Part shown: positions 1-6,377 of the stretch, piece by piece
Layout: each line of letters opens with the position of its first letter
How positions within the stretch are numbered: position 1 is the first letter of the stretch
Assembly (NCBI GenBank): GCA_031282225.1
Contig: JAITEC010000137.1
Span: 1-6,895, forward strand
DNA length: 6,895 nucleotides
Direction of reading: 5' to 3'
Source of the DNA: Oscillospiraceae bacterium
Lineage (GTDB): Bacteria; Bacillota; Clostridia; Oscillospirales; Oscillospiraceae
Notes under the pieces: generated by a model
What the model was told of the DNA's origin: nothing
The model's database searches: none
What the model saw: only the letters and a program-made list of their open reading frames with translations
Position numbers and translations under genes: made by a program

Positions 1-2649
1 TGTGTACTTGTGCGCGTATTGCTGGTATTCGCCGGAGAAGTTCAAGTCTATATCCGGTACCTTGTCGCCTCCGAAACCGAGGAACGTCTCGAATGGGATG
101 GAGAACCCGTCTTTTACAAGCTCTGCCCCGCACGCGGGGCAGAGCTTGTCGGGCATGTCGGCCCCGCAGCCGTAGCCGCCCCGCGCGGCGCTCTCAAAGT
201 CCGCCGTACGGCATGTCTGGCAGCGGTAGTGCGCCGGCAGCGCGTTGACCTCCGTTATTCCCGCCAGGAACGCCGCCACCGACGAGCCTACGCTCCCGCG
301 CGAGCCGACGGGATACCCGTGCCCGACGGAGTCGGCCACGAGCTTCTGCGCCGTCATGTATATCACGTCGTAGTTCCTGTCGAGTATGTCTCGCATCTCG
401 GCATCCACGCGCCGCTTGACTATCTCCGGCGGATTGTCGCCGTACAGCTCGCGCAGGCGCCCGTACACGAGCGAGCGCAACTCCTCCGCGCTGCCGTCGA
501 GCCGGGGGGCGTACAGCTTTCTCGCCGGGGGCAGCGGGCGCACGCGCTCGCACATCCCCGCTATCATCCTCGGGTTGGCGACTACCACCTCGTGCGCCGT
601 TTCGCGCCCGAGATACGCAAACTCTTCGAGCATCTCGTCCGTCGTCTTAAAGTACAGCGGCAGCGCGTCGTCGGCGGAGCCGTAGCCCTTGGCGGTGAGC
701 AGTATGTGCCTGTAGACCTCATGTCCGGGATCCAAGAAGTGGACGTCGCCCGTCGCCACTACTGGCTTCCCAATCGCCCTGCCCAGCTGCACCACCTGCC
801 TGTTGAAATCCCGCAGCTGCTCCTCGTCGCGCGCGCGCGGCCTCTCGCCGGACAGCATGAACCTGTTGTTGCATATGGGCTGTATCTCAAGGTAATCATA
901 AAATTGCGCTATGCGCTCGAGTTCAAACCGGCCCGCGCCTCCCATTATCCGGCGGAACACCTCGCCGGCCTCGCACGCGGAGCCTATGAGAAGCCCCTCC
1001 CTGTGCCGCTCTATGAGGCTTTTGGGTATTATGGGGTTCTTTCCTATGAAATCCAGGTGGCTCTTTGTGATGAGCGTATACAGATTACGTATGCCAGCTT
1101 GGGAGCGCGCGAGTATTATAATGTGGTTTGGCCTGAAATTGCCCTTTTTTATCTGCCGGAGCAGCGCGTCTCCGCTGGACAGATATTCGTTCATTTCTAT
1201 GTAATCCGTGACGCCGCGCGCCTTTAGTTCCTCAAAGAAGCGAGTCAATACCATGCCTGTCGCCGCCGCGTCGTCAACAGCCCTGTGGTGCTTGAACGAC
1301 CCCACCCCCAGGTATCCCGCCACGTCGGCGAGCCCGTGCTTCTTGAATTCCGGGAACAGGGAGCGCGAGAGCGTCAGCGTGTCAATGTACGCCGGAGAGA
1401 ACTCTATGCCGTTTCGCGTGCATATCTCATGTATGAACCCAATATCGAACGGCGCGTTGTGCGCCGCCAGCGTCCGGCCGCCCGCGAATTCCAGGAACAT
1501 CTCTGCGGCTCGCGCTTGCGACGGTGCCCCTGCCACGTCGCTGTCGCGTATGCCCGTCAGCCTCGTGATCTCGCCGGGTATCGGCCTGCCGGGGTCGGCG
1601 AACGTGTGGAAACGCGCCAGTTCCTCCCCCGCCTTTATAATAACGGCGCCTATCTCCGTCACGGCGTCGTCGCGCGCGGACAGCCCCGTAGTCTCTATGT
1701 CGAACACGACTATCTCGCCGTCCGGCTCGCCGCCGGAGTCCCCCAGTACTGCGGGGCGGTTGTCCATGTCGTTCACATAGTACCCCTCCACGCCGTATAT
1801 GACCTTTATAGCGTCCCCGGCCGCCTTCATCGCGTCAGGGAAGGACTGCACCACGCCGTGATCCGTTATCGCCACGGCCTCGTGCCCCCACTCAATGGCG
1901 CGTTTTACGGCTGCCTCGGCGTCGGTCAGCGCGTCCATAGCCGACATGCGCGTGTGCAGGTGCAGCTCCACGCGCTTTTCGTCGGCCTTGTCGAGGCGGG
2001 CGGGGGCCTGTGCCTGGGCGATGCTCTCCGCCGTCATCACTATCTCGCCGCTGTCGTACTTGCTCTCGGCGAGCGTCCCCGTGACGGTTATGTACGCGCC
2101 CGGCTTTACGGCGCCGATCACGTCCTCCGCCCGGGACGGCTTGTCGCCGCCGAGGAACTTTTTCACGCGTACGGAACCCGTGCAGTCGGTCATGCAAAAC
2201 GACAGCAGCCACGACTTGCCGTTTTGTACCGCGCGGCTGTCCTCCTTGAACACCTCGCCGCGCACCGTAGCCTTGCCCACGAACTGCCCCAACTCGCCCA
2301 TCGGCGTCACCTTGGGCCTTGCCTGCGGCTCTCCGAGTATAGCGCGCGCCGCCGCGCGGCGGCGCGGGGCGGCGCCTTTGGCGCGCAGCGCCGCGTTTAT
2401 CTTCACGGACTCCATTCCCAGGCACCGTTCAAGCGCGCTCTCGAGCGCCATTATATCAATGGGAGCCGCCGGTTTTTTTACGAGCAGCCCCAATGTCATC
2501 CTGAGCCCGCCGTCTTGCTCGGACTCGTGCGTGATGCGCGCGTCCGCGAGCGCCTCCGGCAGCCCTCCCTCTTCCGCGAGTTCCGGAAACCTGTCGCGGA
2601 GCGCCGTCCCTGCGGCTCCGCCTTCGTTTATACTGTCGGTTGTGTCCAT
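1..2649 (-). CDS. polC: PolC-type DNA polymerase III alpha subunit, partial (3' end beyond window)
   Basis: This is the replicative DNA polymerase of low-GC-type Gram-positive bacteria, combining polymerase and 3'-5' proofreading activities at the replication fork. The minus strand is open for 883 codons from ATG 2649 to base 1. Domains in order: a short N-terminal domain (about 1-90); an Arg/Ala-rich linker (about 94-104); an OB fold (about 120-215); a PHP domain starting at H230-L-H232-T with D263-H264, split by a DEDD exonuclease (D317-I-E319, N398/D402, H455 and D459-D460 region); the rest of PHP (about 480-700); then the start of the polymerase domain with GSRGSVGSS (782-790), a zinc site (C810, C813, C837, C840) and the catalytic P865-D-I-D868. 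The family is usually about 1,430 residues, so roughly 500 or more lie outside the window. The N-terminus is about 100 residues shorter than I recall for B. subtilis PolC. The ATG follows GGGAGGGG (2662-2669) and lies about 27 nt from the predicted transcription start, which excludes much earlier starts. Identity is very secure. Confidence 0.97.
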   Translation of the reverse strand, partial: MDTTDSINEGGAAGTALRDRFPELAEEGGLPEALADARITHESEQDGGLRMTLGLLVKKPAAPIDIMALESALERCLGMESVKINAALRAKGAAPRRRAAARAILGEPQARPKVTPMGELGQFVGKATVRGEVFKEDSRAVQNGKSWLLSFCMTDCTGSVRVKKFLGGDKPSRAEDVIGAVKPGAYITVTGTLAESKYDSGEIVMTAESIAQAQAPARLDKADEKRVELHLHTRMSAMDALTDAEAAVKRAIEWGHEAVAITDHGVVQSFPDAMKAAGDAIKVIYGVEGYYVNDMDNRPAVLGDSGGEPDGEIVVFDIETTGLSARDDAVTEIGAVIIKAGEELARFHTFADPGRPIPGEITRLTGIRDSDVAGAPSQARAAEMFLEFAGGRTLAAHNAPFDIGFIHEICTRNGIEFSPAYIDTLTLSRSLFPEFKKHGLADVAGYLGVGSFKHHRAVDDAAATGMVLTRFFEELKARGVTDYIEMNEYLSSGDALLRQIKKGNFRPNHIIILARSQAGIRNLYTLITKSHLDFIGKNPIIPKSLIERHREGLLIGSACEAGEVFRRIMGGAGRFELERIAQFYDYLEIQPICNNRFMLSGERPRARDEEQLRDFNRQVVQLGRAIGKPVVATGDVHFLDPGHEVYRHILLTAKGYGSADDALPLYFKTTDEMLEEFAYLGRETAHEVVVANPRMIAGMCERVRPLPPARKLYAPRLDGSAEELRSLVYGRLRELYGDNPPEIVKRRVDAEMRDILDRNYDVIYMTAQKLVADSVGHGYPVGSRGSVGSSVAAFLAGITEVNALPAHYRCQTCRTADFESAARGGYGCGADMPDKLCPACGAELVKDGFSIPFETFLGFGGDKVPDIDLNFSGEYQQYAHKYT

Positions 2650-2682
2650 CGCGCTACCCGTCCCCTCCCAGCTGTTTAACCC

Positions 2683-2711
2683 ATTATAACCTCCCGGCGC
2701 CGTTTTGACAA
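2683..2711 (-). promoter_or_regulatory. sigma-A-type promoter of polC
   Basis: On the minus strand, TTGTCA (2711-2706) is followed by a 17-nt spacer and a perfect TATAAT (2688-2683). Transcription should start near 2676, leaving a leader of about 27 nt with GGGAGGGG at 2669-2662 as ribosome binding site, 12 nt from the ATG. Its -35 bases overlap those of the divergent plus-strand promoter. The call rests on consensus match and position alone. Confidence 0.85.
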
Positions 2712-2734
2712 CCCGCCCCGCCGTCTGATAAAAT
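2705..2734 (+). promoter_or_regulatory. sigma-A-type promoter of the radical SAM gene
   Basis: On the plus strand, a perfect TTGACA (2705-2710) is followed by TAAAAT (2729-2734, five of six consensus bases) after an 18-nt spacer; GATAAA at 2727-2732 with a 16-nt spacer is an alternative -10. Transcription should start near 2741, about 26 nt before the TTG start codon. Its -35 coincides, offset by one base, with the -35 of polC on the other strand. Confidence 0.72.
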
Positions 2735-2751
2735 AAACAAATCTATTTTTT

Positions 2752-2757
2752 GGGGGA
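2752..2757 (+). promoter_or_regulatory. ribosome binding site fixing the TTG start of the radical SAM gene
   Basis: GGGGGA lies 9 nt upstream of TTG 2767. No ATG or GTG is available in frame nearby, since the GTG at 2759 is out of frame. The protein that follows begins exactly where the family consensus begins, so the site and the homology agree on the rare TTG start. Confidence 0.75.
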
Positions 2758-2766
2758 CGTGATCGA

Positions 2767-5328
2767 TTGGAACTTAAACTCGAGCGCCTGTTGGCGGGCG
2801 TGCGCAAGCCAGCCAGGTACGCGGGAGGGGAATATAACCAGGTGATAAAGCCGCACGGCTCAGCAAGGCTGCGCGTGGCGCTGTGCTTTCCCGATATCTA
2901 CGAGATAGGCATGTCCAACCTGGGGTTCAACATACTCTACGGACTGGCCAACGCCATGGACGGCGTGTGGTGCGAGCGCGCATTCGCGCCGTGGGGGGAC
3001 ATGGAAGCCGCAATGAGGGCCTCTGGCGCGAGGCTCTACGGGCTCGAGAGCGGCGATGAATTGCGCGGTTTCGATATCATCGCGTTTTCTATAGGTTACG
3101 AGATGGCGTATACGTCTGTCCTGAATATGCTCGATCTCGCCGGGCTGCCCGTCAGGGCGTCCGAAAGGGACGGCTCGGCGCCGCTTGTGATAGCCGGCGG
3201 CACGTGCTGCTATAACCCCGAACCGCTCTCCGATTTTATCGATTTGTTCATAATCGGCGAGGGGGAGGAGGTCAACGGGGAGATATACAGGGAGTATATG
3301 CGATGCAAAGAGACGGGGATCCCCCGATCGGAGTTCCTGCGTAACGCCTCGCGGATAGGCGGCGTGTATGTGCCCTCGCTGTATCGCGTCACATACGGCG
3401 CGGACGGAACGGTAGCGTCCATATCCGGCGTCGGCGCGGCGCCAATGCCCGTCGTAAAGCGCATAGCGGCCGATTTTGACTCTGCGCGCTGCCCCGACAG
3501 GCCGATAGTCCCGTCAACGGAGATAGTGCACGACAGGGCATCTACGGAGCTCTTTCGCGGCTGCATAAGGGGCTGCAGGTTCTGCCAGGCGGGCTATGTG
3601 TACCGCCCCATGAGGCAGCGCCGCGCCGAGACGGCGGCGCTCGCCGGCATAACGGCTCTCAAGGCGACGGGCTATGGCGAGATATCGCTGGCGTCCCTCA
3701 GCACGAGCGACTACGCCGGGATAGCGCAGCTGACCGAAACTCTGGGCGGCTGGTGCCGGCCGCGCAAAATAAGCCTCTCTCTGCCGTCTTTGCTGGCGGA
3801 CAACTTCTCGATGGAACTCATGGACAGCGTACAAATGGTACGCAGAGGAGGGCTGACATTCGCGCCCGAGGCGGGCACCCAGCGGCTGCGCGATGTCATA
3901 AACAAAAATGTCGCCCACGATGACATTGTAAATACCTGCCGCACTGCTTTCAGCGGCGGATGGAGCGCCGTCAAGCTCTATTTCATGCTCGGGCTACCCA
4001 CGGAGACCGACGATGACGTGCTCGCCATCGCCGACATGGCGGCGCGCATAATGCGCACATGGCGCGAGAGCGCGGCGAACAAAAACCGCGGCGCGCGCAT
4101 AACCGTCAGCACGTCGTACTTCGTGCCAAAGCCGCACACTGCGTTTCAGTGGGAAGCGCAGGTGTCGCCGGAAGAGTATACCCGCAGGGTCGAATTACTC
4201 AGGGGCGCCATGCGCACTCGCTCCGTCGATTACAAGTGGCACAGCCCGGAGACAGGTTACGTGGAGGCTGCCCTCGCGCGCGGCGACAGGCGCCTCGGGC
4301 GCGTCATTGAACAGGCGTGGCGCGACGGGGCGTCCTTGGACGCGTGGGAGGAGTATTTCAGCTTTGGGCGGTGGATGGCGGCTTTTGGCAAGTGCGGGCT
4401 GGACCCCGCGTTTTACGCGTCTCGCGAGAGGCAATACGGCGAGACGCTGCCTTGGAGCGCCATATGCGCCGGCGTCACGGAGCGGTTTCTGCGCTCGGAG
4501 CGCGAAGCCGCGCGCTCCGGCGCCGTGACGTCCGACTGCGCGGCCTCGTGTTCCGGCTGCGGCGCCTCCAGCCTCGTCGCCCCGCAACCGTGCGTTGCTA
4601 CCAGGGGCGCCGCAGCTCCGCCGCGCTTGCCCGTATCGCAGGCACCGGCCGCGGATCCCGCGCCGGAATTCGCCAGGCGCAGGCTGGTCTTTGCAAAGAC
4701 GGGTCGCGCGCGCTATATCTCGCACCTCGACCTCATGAGGACGCTCACGCGCGCGTTCGCGCGGGCTGACGTGCCGCTGCGGTACACGGAGGGCTTCAAC
4801 CCGCACCCCCGCGTCTCTCTGGCGCTCCCGCTGCCAGTGGGGCACGAGAGCGCCTGCGAGCTCATGGACTTCGAGACAGATGCCAATATATTGCCCGAGT
4901 CGATACCGGGTCGCTTAAACCCGTTTATGCCCGAGGGCATTTCCGCGCGCGGCGTCGCCTCTGCGGAGCGCGCCGTGTCTGGGATAAAATGGATAGACAC
5001 CTGCCTCTCGCTCGAATACGACAGCCCGCGCCCCGGCGCCGCCGACGCGATATCGCAGTTTTTTTCGCGCGAGAGCATAGTGGTGCAAAAGCGCTCCAAG
5101 CGCTCCGTGTCGGAAATCGACCTCACGGCGTCCGTGCGGCTGGTCTACGTGCGCGCGCGCGACACACGGCGCGTTGCAATGCGGGCGCTCCTGTCCGCCG
5201 CATCCCCCTGCGTCGGCCCGGGGCTCCTCGTGGAGGCCGTATCGCGCGACGCGCCGGAACTGTCCCCTGGCTATGTACGCGCCTCGCGCGTCCGCCTGTT
5301 CGATGCCGATATGCGCCTATTCGCCTAG
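2767..5328 (+). CDS. B12-binding-like radical SAM protein (TIGR03960 type) fused to a TIGR03936/DUF2344 domain
   Basis: The product is 853 residues from a TTG start. Residues about 1-230 match the N-terminal B12-binding-like part of TIGR03960 proteins (KPARYAGGEYN at 14-24, PDIYEIGMSNLG, IGEGEE). The radical SAM core follows, with the iron-sulphur/SAM motif C266-x3-C270-x2-C273 inside FRGCIRGCRFCQAG, then FAPEAGTQRLRDVINKN and KLYFMLGLPTETDDD. The C-terminal part of that family continues through RGDRR and LPWSAI to a second cysteine cluster, C591-x3-C595-x2-C598. An Ala/Pro-rich linker (about 600-636) joins a DUF2344 domain (637-853) with GRARYISHLDLMRTLTRAF and EGFNPHPRVSLALPLPVG. In many Firmicutes these two proteins are separate neighbours, often near ribonuclease E/G and the L21/L27 genes; here they form one chain without those neighbours. 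The substrate is unknown; an RNA- or translation-linked role is only a guess from usual context. Family assignment is firm. Confidence 0.93.
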   Translation: MELKLERLLAGVRKPARYAGGEYNQVIKPHGSARLRVALCFPDIYEIGMSNLGFNILYGLANAMDGVWCERAFAPWGDMEAAMRASGARLYGLESGDELRGFDIIAFSIGYEMAYTSVLNMLDLAGLPVRASERDGSAPLVIAGGTCCYNPEPLSDFIDLFIIGEGEEVNGEIYREYMRCKETGIPRSEFLRNASRIGGVYVPSLYRVTYGADGTVASISGVGAAPMPVVKRIAADFDSARCPDRPIVPSTEIVHDRASTELFRGCIRGCRFCQAGYVYRPMRQRRAETAALAGITALKATGYGEISLASLSTSDYAGIAQLTETLGGWCRPRKISLSLPSLLADNFSMELMDSVQMVRRGGLTFAPEAGTQRLRDVINKNVAHDDIVNTCRTAFSGGWSAVKLYFMLGLPTETDDDVLAIADMAARIMRTWRESAANKNRGARITVSTSYFVPKPHTAFQWEAQVSPEEYTRRVELLRGAMRTRSVDYKWHSPETGYVEAALARGDRRLGRVIEQAWRDGASLDAWEEYFSFGRWMAAFGKCGLDPAFYASRERQYGETLPWSAICAGVTERFLRSEREAARSGAVTSDCAASCSGCGASSLVAPQPCVATRGAAAPPRLPVSQAPAADPAPEFARRRLVFAKTGRARYISHLDLMRTLTRAFARADVPLRYTEGFNPHPRVSLALPLPVGHESACELMDFETDANILPESIPGRLNPFMPEGISARGVASAERAVSGIKWIDTCLSLEYDSPRPGAADAISQFFSRESIVVQKRSKRSVSEIDLTASVRLVYVRARDTRRVAMRALLSAASPCVGPGLLVEAVSRDAPELSPGYVRASRVRLFDADMRLFA

Positions 5329-5910
5329 CCGCGCCCGCAGCAGTGCGAGCTGCCTCACGCGCGAGAGCAGCAAGACGCCTATCATCACAATCGCAACGTC
5401 GGGAATGCACCACGCCGCGTTGTAAATCAGCGAGTACGGCAGCGCTTTCATGTCCTCCGGCGTGAATTCGCCCCAGACAAGGACACCCGACATGACGCTG
5501 CACCCCAGGCGTACGGCGCCTGTCGCCGCTACGCCTACCGCTGCCGCCAGCGCGCCGCCTGACTTTATGGCCCTGGCCACGGCGCCCGTGAAACCTATGG
5601 CAGTATACGCCGCGACATAGTCAAGCAAGGCGCATAGCGCCATCGCGCCCGCCGTTTTTGCAGGCACTGCCACAACGTTCGACATGCCAAGCAGCAGTTG
5701 CGTCAAGCTGTATGCAAGCGCCGTAGGTACGCCCCAGCGCGCGCCGTGCCGCAGCGAGGCGAGTATGACGGGCAGTGTGGAGAACCACGACACCGTGCCC
5801 CCGTAAGGCATTGAAAAGCCGGGTATCATCGACAGCGCTGCGGAAAGCGCTGCCATCAGGGCGCATTCGACAAGTATTTGCGTGCGCGACATCTCAGACG
5901 GTAACCTCAT
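5317..5910 (-). CDS. thiT: thiamine ECF transporter S-component ThiT
   Basis: This is the membrane substrate-binding subunit that captures thiamine and works with a shared EcfA/EcfA'/EcfT energising module, which is not in this window. The protein is 197 residues and very hydrophobic, consistent with about six membrane segments. ThiT features include LVECALMAALSAALSMIP (13-30), SWFSTLPVILASLRHGARWG (41-60), LDYVAAYTAIGFTG (96-109), SGVLVWGEFTPEDM (141-154) and PYSLIYNAAW (158-167). Trp146, Tyr159 and Asn164 align with ligand-contacting residues known from L. lactis ThiT; the usual His before the SGV segment is Ser138 and the usual Glu is Asp97. The ATG at 5910 is preceded 8 nt upstream by GGGAGGG (5925-5919). 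An earlier in-frame TTG at 5955 is rejected because it lies in the terminator U-tract. The TPP riboswitch upstream independently supports the function. The stop overlaps the 3' end of the convergent radical SAM gene by 12 bp. Confidence 0.94.
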   Translation of the reverse strand: MRLPSEMSRTQILVECALMAALSAALSMIPGFSMPYGGTVSWFSTLPVILASLRHGARWGVPTALAYSLTQLLLGMSNVVAVPAKTAGAMALCALLDYVAAYTAIGFTGAVARAIKSGGALAAAVGVAATGAVRLGCSVMSGVLVWGEFTPEDMKALPYSLIYNAAWCIPDVAIVMIGVLLLSRVRQLALLRARLGE

Positions 5911-5918
5911 TGTTGTGT

Positions 5919-5925
5919 CCCTCCC
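5919..5925 (-). promoter_or_regulatory. ribosome binding site of thiT
   Basis: GGGAGGG on the minus strand lies 8 nt before ATG 5910. It decides the start against the longer in-frame reading from TTG 5955, and it sits downstream of the attenuator hairpin, so it is transcribed only when the terminator is not formed. Confidence 0.85.
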
Positions 5926-5953
5926 GTTAATACGGTCCGGGCGCGCGGCGCGC

Positions 5954-5991
5954 AAAACAAAAACCGCGCCCCATCGGCATCTGGGGCACGG
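5954..5991 (-). terminator. intrinsic terminator of the thiT leader (riboswitch expression platform)
   Basis: On the minus strand CCGTGCCCC (5991-5983) pairs with GGGGCGCGG (5972-5964) around a 10-nt loop, giving a 9-bp stem with one G-T pair, followed directly by TTTTTGTTTT (5963-5954). It lies about 25 nt beyond the TPP aptamer and before the thiT ribosome binding site, the expected place for transcriptional attenuation. I did not work out a unique antiterminator pairing. Confidence 0.9.
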
Positions 5992-6014
5992 CGCGAAACG
6001 ACGGTAAACCGCAA

Positions 6015-6110
6015 CACGTTTCCTACGCCGGCATTGCCCGGATCAGGTTCGAGGGTTCGGGGCTCATAATGACCCCATCTCAGCCGGGAAAGCCCGGCAC
6101 CCCTACTGTC
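6015..6110 (-). promoter_or_regulatory. TPP (thiamine pyrophosphate) riboswitch aptamer
   Basis: The minus strand carries the conserved THI-box order: GTAGGGGTGCC, a GGG/CCC-capped P2, GGCTGAGATGGGG (CTGAGAT at 6083-6077), an extra P3 hairpin with GGGG/CCCC arms, then GAACCTGATC (around 6050-6041) and GGCAATGCCGGCGTAGGAAA (6038-6019). These are the thiamine- and pyrophosphate-contacting segments of the family. The aptamer starts almost at the predicted transcription start and is followed by an intrinsic terminator, so bound TPP should switch off thiT. The outer P1 boundary is approximate. Confidence 0.96.
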
Positions 6111-6116
6111 ACGCGT

Positions 6117-6145
6117 ATGCTACCACACCGGCGGGACATTGTCAA
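6117..6145 (-). promoter_or_regulatory. sigma-A-type promoter of the riboswitch-thiT transcript
   Basis: On the minus strand a perfect TTGACA (6145-6140) is followed by a 17-nt spacer and TAGCAT (6122-6117, four of six consensus bases). Transcription should start near 6110, so the RNA begins GACAGTAGGGG, directly at the 5' edge of the TPP aptamer. Spacing and position make this the obvious promoter. Confidence 0.82.
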
Positions 6146-6167
6146 ATAATTATCGCAAGGAATGAAT

Positions 6168-6198
6168 TCGTTTGTCACGACTGCGTCGTAACAAACGA
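6168..6198. repeat. inverted repeat A, long hairpin
   Basis: TCGTTTGT (6168-6175) pairs with ACAAACGA (6191-6198). After one C/A mismatch the stem continues as ACGAC/GTCGT around a TGC loop, giving 13 pairs in all. No T-tract follows on either strand, so it is not a standard terminator. Confidence 0.8.
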
Positions 6199-6212
6199 GA
6201 TACGAAGGATTA

Positions 6213-6241
6213 GCTCTCGCGTTGCGACGCTCGCAAAGAGC
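6213..6241. repeat. inverted repeat B, hairpin with 3-nt loop
   Basis: The inner stem TTGCGA (6222-6227)/TCGCAA (6231-6236) closes a CGC loop. An outer GCTCT (6213-6217)/AGAGC (6237-6241) stem is separated by a one-sided CGCG bulge. It touches repeat C by two bases. Confidence 0.6.
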
Positions 6242-6272
6242 AGTTTCCGGGGAATGAATCCCCGGAAACTGC
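6240..6272. repeat. inverted repeat C, perfect 14-bp hairpin
   Basis: GCAGTTTCCGGGGA (6240-6253) and TCCCCGGAAACTGC (6259-6272) are perfect reverse complements around a 5-nt ATGAA loop. This is the most stable hairpin of the region. It has no adjoining run of T on either strand, which argues against an ordinary terminator. Confidence 0.85.
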
Positions 6273-6282
6273 GGAATATGAC

Positions 6283-6325
6283 AATTTTTGCTCCGTCGCA
6301 CGGGTCGCACTCCTGCGCAAAAATT
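6283..6325. repeat. inverted repeat D, 9-bp arms with an inner hairpin
   Basis: AATTTTTGC (6283-6291) and GCAAAAATT (6317-6325) form 9 perfect pairs. The 25-nt interior holds a small CCGT/ACGG hairpin with a CGC loop (6293-6303) and a direct repeat GTCGCAC (6295-6301 and 6304-6310). Confidence 0.65.
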
Positions 6326-6346
6326 CTTTTCGACGTAGGCGAAAAG
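6326..6346. repeat. inverted repeat E, 7-bp hairpin
   Basis: CTTTTCG (6326-6332) pairs with CGAAAAG (6340-6346) around a 7-nt loop. It starts at the base immediately after repeat D, so D and E could stack in an RNA or cruciform. Confidence 0.55.
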
Positions 6347-6377
6347 GACGAGAGGGCGAAAATGGCTGCAAGCGAAT

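Noticed and set aside
10..2679. Long open plus-strand frames opposite polC
   Set aside because: Their translations are rich in Arg, His, Val and Leu with no family resemblance, while the minus strand encodes every PolC motif. They are antisense shadows of a GC-rich gene.
4195..4845. A 216-codon minus-strand frame inside the radical SAM gene
   Set aside because: The plus strand has continuous family-specific motifs across the same bases; the opposite frame is Arg/Ala-rich low-complexity sequence without a family match.
5911..5955. Longer thiT reading from TTG 5955
   Set aside because: The extra 15 residues would begin inside the U-tract of the attenuator, have no ribosome binding site and are not needed by the family; GGGAGGG sits correctly before ATG 5910.
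6139..6167. A plus-strand promoter toward tmcAL using TTGTCA at 6139-6144
   Set aside because: The mirror of the thiT -35 gives a fair -35, but the best -10 at proper spacing (ATGAAT) matches only three consensus bases.
6240..6272. Perfect 14-bp hairpin as an intrinsic terminator
   Set aside because: No run of T follows on the plus strand (GGAATATG) or the minus strand (TCTTTGCG), and no gene in the window ends beside it.
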